The notes beneath the pieces were generated by a model. It ran no database searches, was not told the DNA's origin, and worked only from the letters and a program-made list of their open reading frames with translations. This document shows positions 58,199-64,000 of a stretch of DNA of 64,000 bases, piece after piece; position 1 is the stretch's first letter; the number at the start of each line of letters is the position of its first letter. This DNA comes from Fasciola hepatica (lineage: Eukaryota > Platyhelminthes > Trematoda > Plagiorchiida > Fasciolidae), in the NCBI GenBank assembly GCA_948099385.1, contig CANUEZ040000020.1, positions 12,603,501 to 12,667,500 of the forward strand, read 5' to 3'. The translations under genes and the position numbers were made by a program.

Positions 58199-58386
58199 AC
58201 AAGCAGGCCTACCTTTTGGGAGAAAAAAATAGTGTTGCCTCTACAGTTTGTTCAATGAAAGGCAATTTCATTTTTTGCTTTTTTCGGCCGAATCTGGCAG
58301 AAAACTGTACTGTTTCTGAAAATAATTCACATTTTCTTACACTTTGTTATCACAGTCTGAAAAACAGCTTTCGTCCTAAAAACTAA
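58199..58386 (+). CDS. p24-like unit AA, GOLD-b exon
   Basis: Phase-1 entry after atgtatag, open for 62 codons to TAA. It reads KQAYLLGEKN, then VCSMKGNFIFCFFRPNL. From the entry point to the F-C-F motif is 27 residues, the spacing of the turn Gly to F-C-F in p24 (28), and G-N-F-I-F-C-F matches G-T-Y-K-F-C-F. The end (LTLCYHSLKNSFRPKN) is polar, with no TM. A phase-0 exon candidate just upstream (58031-58194; acceptor ttccttcctcttag; RRALKKEIRMNLDDLMQS) overlaps a different frame and cannot be joined. Confidence 0.4.
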
Positions 58387-59297
58387 ATTATTTTTCTGCT
58401 CTCTGCTGCTTGATTTATTTGGTTCACAAGGCTTATTCCTTTGGCTGCTCCATTAATTTTTGGATTTTACAGCCAACGGCTGTCCGACAAGTTTAATCAT
58501 TGTATGGTAAGACATTTTCGGATGACTTGCTTGCGAGCAACCTCAGACAAACGACTAATTTGGCAAATCTTGGGTTTTATAAAGCATAACATTTAAAGAA
58601 AATCAATTTGTTTTATGTTATCACGGAACTACTAACCTAAAAATGCGTCTGTGCACAGTTGTTTTAGGTAATTTGAACGTTTTGGTTTGATTTTTTACAA
58701 TAATGTGACTGTACTGGTTACCAAATGCAATTTACACTGAATATAATTCGCAGTTGTGTAAAAGAGTGGGAGAAACTTGTTAACACGTCTGGGAAACACT
58801 TGTGACTTTCCCAAAAGCATTTCTTTATCTAGGATAAACATAGGTGTGATATTTTAGGAAAGTGTGAATGATGGTAATTTTTGTTGTGCACTTAGTACTT
58901 ATTATATTTAACTGCATTAATTAAAGGGACTTCCACATTTTCATGATTTGTTTTTGTCTGTACCTCAAAGTAGGGCGAAATCCGCTCAAGATTCTCACTG
59001 AGGATGACATCTAATGGAGATAAAACAGTCACGAACCGTCTCTGCTTCTTTCAACTTTGAATAAAGCGTTAATTCTGCATGGTGAAGCATTACACGAAGG
59101 ACTCAACTTTTCAGCTGTCCGAATTGAACGCAAGATTACTGAACTAAGAAAGAAAACAGATAAACAATAGGGTGCTGTTCTGCCCATTCGAAAAATGACA
59201 TAGTTAAGTGAAATGTGGACAAATGAATGACATTCCGGCACATCTGAAACGTGATACTAGTTGGATCTGACATTATTTTGCGCTGCTCTACCCCAAG

Positions 59298-59457
59298 CCC
59301 CGAATGCCTTTCATTTCAAAAAGTCGGAAATCTATTGGTATACTTACTGATGTGCATTACCCGTCTCATTGAATATTATTTACGTTCAACTTCCATCCCA
59401 CCTAATGCAGTTTACCGAAAATTAGTAACTGTCGACAAAACACAAGTGAAAAGATAA
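59298..59457 (+). CDS. p24-like unit AB, GOLD-b or TM exon
   Basis: Phase-2 entry after taccccaag, open for 53 codons to TAA. It reads ECLSFQKVGNLLVYLLMCIT, then a basic polar end (YRKLVTVDKTQVKR). It may be read as GOLD-b (F-Q-K-V-G-N-L-L-V-Y-L) or as a membrane segment with tail. The flanks 58387-59297 and 59458-60715 have no supported exon. Confidence 0.25.
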
Positions 59458-60715
59458 TCTTTTCCGAAAGTCTTCGGCTCGCATGGATTAGTGTTTTTGG
59501 AGTTTCCAACAAATTCGAATTGAACCACTATTTTAGTCACATCACACAATGTAACTATTTGTCCATTTACGTTCTCAGTGTTATCGATTTATCAGGATGA
59601 CAGTGTGCTAGCATCGAATTCTGGCAGTCCGAATGGATAAACCCTAAAATGAATTTGGGAACAGAATGGCAATAATCGATTGTGCTGCAATTAGGATTTT
59701 ACCACTGTGCGTAGGTTGAATGAATGACTGGTTTATTGAGTGTGATTGTAATAACTGGTGTAGTCTTGACCCAAATACTTGTTTAGGGTAACGAACCTGT
59801 GATATATTTTTCCAGGGAGGCTAACGAGTATTTGTAGGACTGCTCGATTACAATGCAAATACTTCGGACTGCGTAACATACGTTGCTAGCAAACACATAC
59901 TTTGTACATGTATGTAGATACATGCATTACTCGTGAACAAATTGAGTTTCATCCAGAACTAAATAAATCTTCTACAGGAGTAGTCAAAATTCATCAGACG
60001 AAACTACTTATTCGTAATTAATTCCTTTTGTCTGAACTTGTGATAGTATATCACGACACAAAGCTAGGATATAGAATTCTGCTGAAATAAATATCAGTCA
60101 TATTGTGTGGTGCCTCGTTTGGCTCCGGTTCTGAAATCGAAATGTTCGGTCAAGTGATGGCACGAATGTGTATCACATGCGCAGCAGAATAGTGAAGATG
60201 AGTGGAACATCTATTGAGCGCAGCACGGCATGCAAATGACAACCGGAAACGAAAGTGTAACCAATGGTAGTCATCCATAGAGTACAATGACGGTATTCGT
60301 GCATGAGTACAAGGTCACTGTTTATTGGGCGGAACTGAGGTTGGTACTTCGTCTGCCAGCCGATTTTCTTGGCTTCCCGTGATACACCTGAAATAAGAGG
60401 AAAGGACAGAAATACACTCGAGAGGAAACTCATTACAGTTAGTTCCGCTGTGATTCATCAACGACTGAAAATGTGTGACCTTGCTCACCGTAGTAAATCA
60501 AAGTGAAGTTCATAAGTCCTAAATCCGGTAAATGTTATATACGACCTACTGTTAGGCAGACGGAGGTAAAATTCACCTTGGGCGGTTCTTTCATCGAGAA
60601 ACAAAAGTTGATCCGACTAGAAAAGTTTCTTTTTTGAATTGTGTTATATTTCTGTCTATCAAAAAGAAGCAAAAACGAAACGAATATGCACGAGGAATAC
60701 CACGTTGTCTAACAG

Positions 60716-61054
60716 ACCAACACCTTACTCACGGTGAATGGTAGCTTCTCCGGAGAAAAATATATGGTTCATTTCCATTGCGTGATTTGGATTTCAAGAT
60801 TGTATGAGCGCGGCCCTTTGAATATCCATTTAATTTTCCCCTTGTTGAAGGAATATCTACTGAAAACCGAAAAATTTCACTACTTCAACAAAGGGGAGAG
60901 GGATGACATAACGGGAGCCCAGCGAACAAAGGTTCCTGTGGTGAGCATATTTCTTACCCTTCTTGGGAATGACAGCTTGTTGTTTCTCATTATTGGTGTA
61001 AGAAGTGGTGCCATAGCAGGATGTGGTGTGCAAAAAAAATTTATCCGACTTTGA
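60716..61054 (+). CDS. p24-like unit AC, whole GOLD in one exon
   Basis: Phase-0 entry (acceptor ttgtctaacag) and 112 codons to TGA. It reads SFSGEKYMVHFHCVIWISRL, GPLNIHLIFPLLKEYLL, and near the end DSLLFLIIGVRSGAIAG, QKKFIRL. G-x-K-x-x-x-x-F-x-V-I and L-x-I-H-L follow the first GOLD strands; the last part follows E-H-R-I-C-L-H-S-N ... G-G-K-L-R-I-H-L. No intron at the turn. gtgagc (after KVPV) and gtaaga (after LIIG) are good donors inside, so the exon may end earlier. No TM exon is identified. Confidence 0.4.
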   Translation, partial: TNTLLTVNGSFSGEKYMVHFHCVIWISRLYERGPLNIHLIFPLLKEYLLKTEKFHYFNKGERDDITGAQRTKVPVVSIFLTLLGNDSLLFLIIGVRSGAIAGCGVQKKFIRL

Positions 61055-61992
61055 CAATGATGTTAGCTGCATTGGGATGAAAGTTACATCCAGAGATCGC
61101 TGAGTATTTATTCTTAGGAATTCCCATGAACAATTCTCATGCACCTTTGCAAACAAAGGTGGAGAAAAAATGAGTTGCGTTAACATTCAATCACTTGAAA
61201 GACAGTATTGCATAAACAACAAACGTAGCTAAATCTAGCAACCACAAAAAGGTCCAAGTCGTATTGTAAATTGTTTTTGTCGTGTGATTCAATGTACTTT
61301 AAATGAACTGTGGTGAGAATTAGGAGGTTTATGAATACCCCTGCCGTAAATAAAAATTCCCGAAGAAATTCACTTTGACCAATTTGAGATCGCAAATCTC
61401 ACCACTCCGGTAGGCAAGGGCTGCAGAAAATCACAATCAACCCTGGTAATGGGGCATAACTAAAGATCCCTGAACAAAATTAAATTCACCGTTCTCAAAA
61501 AATGAAAGCAGACGTTATTCTAGGGAAATGGTCCCGAAGTAGAATGATGTACCAGGTCCTGTCTCACACAAGGGTATACTTCTTGTATACGGTGACAGAT
61601 ATATCCAATTGTAAATAAAGTTTACATTAGCAAAAGCACTCTAGAAAACAGTGATTTTTATTTTCACAATTTACTGATACAAGTCACGAGTCGAACAAGA
61701 TTAGATGTTTACCCATGTTGTGTAAGAAAGATGTTATTACAAGTTCCCTATGCAACCTAGAAAATTTTACGAGGTCGGAGATTGAATACTCTGAAAAACC
61801 CTAATGTCTTGGAAATTCCTACAGTGTCTGTAGTACGTCACTAACGCTCAGAAAAGGAAGCAACAGGACAATGTATTGGTCTTCTGAGCTGTCAGATTCA
61901 GTTGAAGATCATAGTTTGTTCTCCTAAGAAAAGAGTAATGCACACAAGTTACTTTGGTTCCCGAAGATGATTCTCCTGCAAAAGATATATAG

Positions 61993-62202
61993 ATGCGCTT
62001 TGATCTAAAACAAAGTAAGTCGTACAATTTCTGCGTCAAATGTTTGTTTCTTCCACCTTCACTGCATACTGCGGTGACTTACGGTCCGATCATTTACCGC
62101 AATTGCTCAACGAAGCACGTGATGAAGCACATAGACTACAGTTCACTTACTCAACGGCGTTGGAATTCCAACAGAGAAAAGAATAAGTGCAATAAAAAAT
62201 GA
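61993..62202 (+). CDS. p24-like unit AD, GOLD-b plus coil-like end
   Basis: Entry after agatatatag, open for 69 codons to TGA. It reads FDLKQSKSYNFCVKCLFLPP, where S-Y-N-F-C matches T-Y-K-F-C, followed by HTAVTY and a highly basic, Gln/Asn/Lys-rich stretch (SLTQRRWNSNREKNKCNKK). A strong internal donor (caaa|gtaagt at 62013) would cut the frame after eight codons, so read-through is uncertain. Confidence 0.3.
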   Translation: MRFDLKQSKSYNFCVKCLFLPPSLHTAVTYGPIIYRNCSTKHVMKHIDYSSLTQRRWNSNREKNKCNKK

Positions 62203-62485
62203 ATATAAAAGTAAATTGGCAAAGTAAAACCAGGACACGTACTTATAACATTCCCTCAAGGCAAGTCAAAATGATCTGAGTCTGAAGTTCATGCAATAAA
62301 GAAACTACTAGATATAGGTCCGAAACAAAACAGTGGCTCATAAATTGTTAAAAATACACAGAGGTTTTTGGAAACATTTACCTTTCCAAAACAAAGTCTC
62401 CAGACGCACTTTGAAGGACACACAAAACGTTTTTAGGAAATATTACCTCAAATCCTGCTGTGGTCTTTTCAATTGTGGGAGGTTG

Positions 62486-62488
<3 letters not shown>

Positions 62489-62533
<45 letters not shown>
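62489..62533. repeat. (AT)n microsatellite
   Basis: About 45 bases of perfect AT alternation. Confidence 0.96.
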
Positions 62534-62536
<3 letters not shown>

Positions 62537-62970
62537 AAATTATTTTGTTCCCGCTTCCTGGTCTGTAGAATTGATTGCCTCTTGCTTGTTTTTGAAAAAA
62601 GGCAACGGCTTCAACGGCTTCAGGAAAAAGAAGAAGAACAACAACAACAGCAAGGTAAAATACAGAAAATCCTACTGCTTATTTAGTACATGCAAGGATG
62701 GAACAAAATTGAACGATCTCTGGATCAAGCACCGAAGTACGACCAATTCTCACTTCTGTGATTTTATCGTCGTACCAAACAGATGATGTCATATCAGAAA
62801 AACGTGGTGTACTCATCAGCCATAACGGTACTTGCTGAATATTCAGGCTGCTTCAGATTACTTCTAATCCGAAGGAGAAAATATATACTTTGACGTGAAC
62901 TGAGGTCTAATGTCCGATTTGTAGTTTGCCACTGCGCAATTTGCCTACACACCCAGGCGCTTTCTTTCAG

Positions 62971-63132
62971 CTCTCTGATTGCCTTCCAGAGCAGGAAACG
63001 TCAGCTAGACAGATTGAAACAACCTTTTCCCGTAATGTTGCAACATGCAACGTAACTCTGTTGTGTTCTGTTTTCAAGAATAATCATCAGCACATTGAAT
63101 CTGCCTTAAAAATTACCGGAATGGTTGACTGA
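62971..63132 (+). CDS. p24-like unit AE, GOLD-b region
   Basis: Excellent acceptor (cgctttctttcag), phase 0, 53 codons to TGA. It reads SARQIETTFSRNVATCNVTL, LCSVFKNNHQHIESALKITG. The part from T-C-N-V-T-L-L-C onwards aligns without gaps to G-T-Y-K-F-C-F-S-N ... F-D-F-Q-V-G over 28 residues, by pattern only. No TM segment; no clear donor. Confidence 0.3.
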   Translation, partial: LSDCLPEQETSARQIETTFSRNVATCNVTLLCSVFKNNHQHIESALKITGMVD

Positions 63133-63283
63133 GGAAACAACAGAAGTAGGTAATAAATTGTGATATACATCCGGAGAAATACGGTTACGGATCATGTGAT
63201 GATTTTTTCAGGATTCAAAACATTGAAAATAAAATAATAATCTGCAAGATAATGTTGAGCTTTTCATTGTGTTGGCTTTGCAG

Positions 63284-63464
63284 ACAGTTACCGGTACAGA
63301 CACCAAGCGACGAAGACGACAGCTGCACGACTGAATTGAGCACTGTAGTCACAACGTGCTGTTTACGAAAAAATCAATGGAAGAAGCCGTTTGCTACAAG
63401 TCCGTTCTCTGCCGTCTGGGCGAATTTACAGGGGAATCTTACGCTAAATTTCAAAATTGCCTAA
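63284..63464 (+). CDS. Unassigned exon candidate
   Basis: Strong acceptor (gttggctttgcag), phase 2, 60 codons to TAA. Rich in Asp/Ser/Thr at the start (QTPSDEDDSCTTELSTVV), later NLQGNLTLNFKIA. I do not recognise it with confidence. The end could be a truncated GOLD strand. Confidence 0.25.
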
Positions 63465-63602
63465 ACTCGGTACTTGTTTGAATACATTTTCAGATGGATG
63501 TGATTAAGCAAATGATGTCAACATCTATGAAACTTCTGTAGGTTCATGAGTTTACACTAGTTAAAACGTTCACTGACGAGACTTTTGAAAGAGGGTTCAG
63601 TA

Positions 63603-63603
<1 letters not shown>

Positions 63604-63642
<39 letters not shown>
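63604..63642. repeat. (AT)n microsatellite
   Basis: Nearly 40 bases of AT alternation. Confidence 0.95.
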
Positions 63643-63645
<3 letters not shown>

Positions 63646-63684
63646 TCATAGAATTAAAATTTTGCATAACTTAATCATGCAAAG

Positions 63685-63857
63685 CAACTGCAATATGTGC
63701 ATCAAGATTGGAGCACAATTTATCTGCTATGCTCTCGTTGTTGAACAAAATTCAAGCCAAGAAGATGACAGCGTCAGTTCTGTACTTTGTTTACGCAATT
63801 ACGAAAATTGGGGCAAGTCTATAGTGAAAGTAGCAGAAAGACCATTCGGCAGGCAAG
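63685..63857 (+). CDS. p24-like unit AF, GOLD-a exon (rest beyond the window)
   Basis: Phase-2 entry (or start at ATG 63677) and phase-1 exit at a strong donor (caag|gtaagt). It reads CIKIGAQFICYALVVEQ, VSSVLCLRNYENWGKS and ends FGRQ(G). I-x-x-G-x-x-F-x-x-Y-x-L-V-V parallels I-A-Q-G-T-K-C-T-L-E-F-Q-V, and the exit again splits a Gly codon. The following exons lie outside the window. Confidence 0.4.
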
Positions 63858-64000
63858 GTAAGTTTTAGCTTGAAATTATTTTCCAGTTAAGCTGTATGCA
63901 CGGTGTGACTCTCTATTCATAAGCTCCAGGACATTTCACCATATATATATAGTGAAAAAGCTGTAGAATTTTGAACCCTTGTTTTAGAAAGCCACGAAAT

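Noticed and set aside
1..64000. CRISPR arrays, bacterial promoters or operons
   Set aside because: No regularly spaced direct repeats with unique spacers and no bacterial gene organisation; the sequence is eukaryotic.

Overview
The window looks like nuclear DNA of a parasitic flatworm, most likely a trematode, although the sequence alone does not prove the taxon. It is AT-rich, has GT-AG introns down to 32 nt, has many tRNA-derived SINE-like repeats with A and B boxes, carries decayed non-LTR retrotransposon, and has long (AT)n microsatellites. There are no bacterial-style operons. Apart from one rhodopsin-like GPCR exon on the minus strand (2299-3494), no long ORF gives an obvious conserved protein.

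My reading of the rest is a tandem, same-strand array of very diverged small secretory-pathway genes that resemble the p24 (emp24/gp25L/TMED) GOLD-domain family. The recurring unit, all on the plus strand, has five parts. (1) A first exon with a signal peptide ends in phase 1. (2) A 'GOLD-a' exon often has a Cys near its start and ends in phase 1, usually at the Gly codon of a P-x-G-like turn (compare PDG in p24). (3) A link microexon of 19-31 nt enters in phase 1 and leaves in phase 2; it may be fused to the next exon. (4) A 'GOLD-b' exon carries a G-x-[YF]-x-[FIL]-[CVL] strand like the G-T-Y-K-F-C strand of p24. (5) A last exon has one hydrophobic segment and a short tail. The best models are at 7025-9252, 10293-11312, 11577-13275, 16173-17973, 18271-20242, 22496-22952, 36202-37483 and 40205-41104. 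The last is close to a complete gene in 900 bp. About twenty further partial units run to the right edge (GOLD-a exon ending at 63857), and a last exon at 362-543 suggests the array begins before the window.

Layout. 1-3500: end of one unit, then the GPCR on the minus strand. 3.8-6.8 kb: two loose first exons, one apparently ending at 6726 with a poly(A) signal. 7-29.6 kb: about ten units, with two foldback elements, SINEs and a retrotransposon fragment in introns and gaps. 29.6-37.0 kb: an inverted duplication of about 0.7 kb flanks several units. 37-64 kb: further units, sparser, separated by microsatellites and SINEs.

Limits. Exons were chosen by eye from splice sites, phase and resemblance to the p24 fold. 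Open frames of 60-90 codons occur by chance on both strands here, so any single exon is weak evidence. The case rests on exons joining in compatible phase, on the repeated phase-1 break at the same structural point, and on a few stretches that read like real GOLD sequence (LNVNIVSPDG at 33.98 kb, GTEFAVVFMSN at 40.6 kb, FELTPTNCF at 32.15 kb, DKTDVRLFHV at 50.7 kb). A profile search and RNA-seq would settle it.
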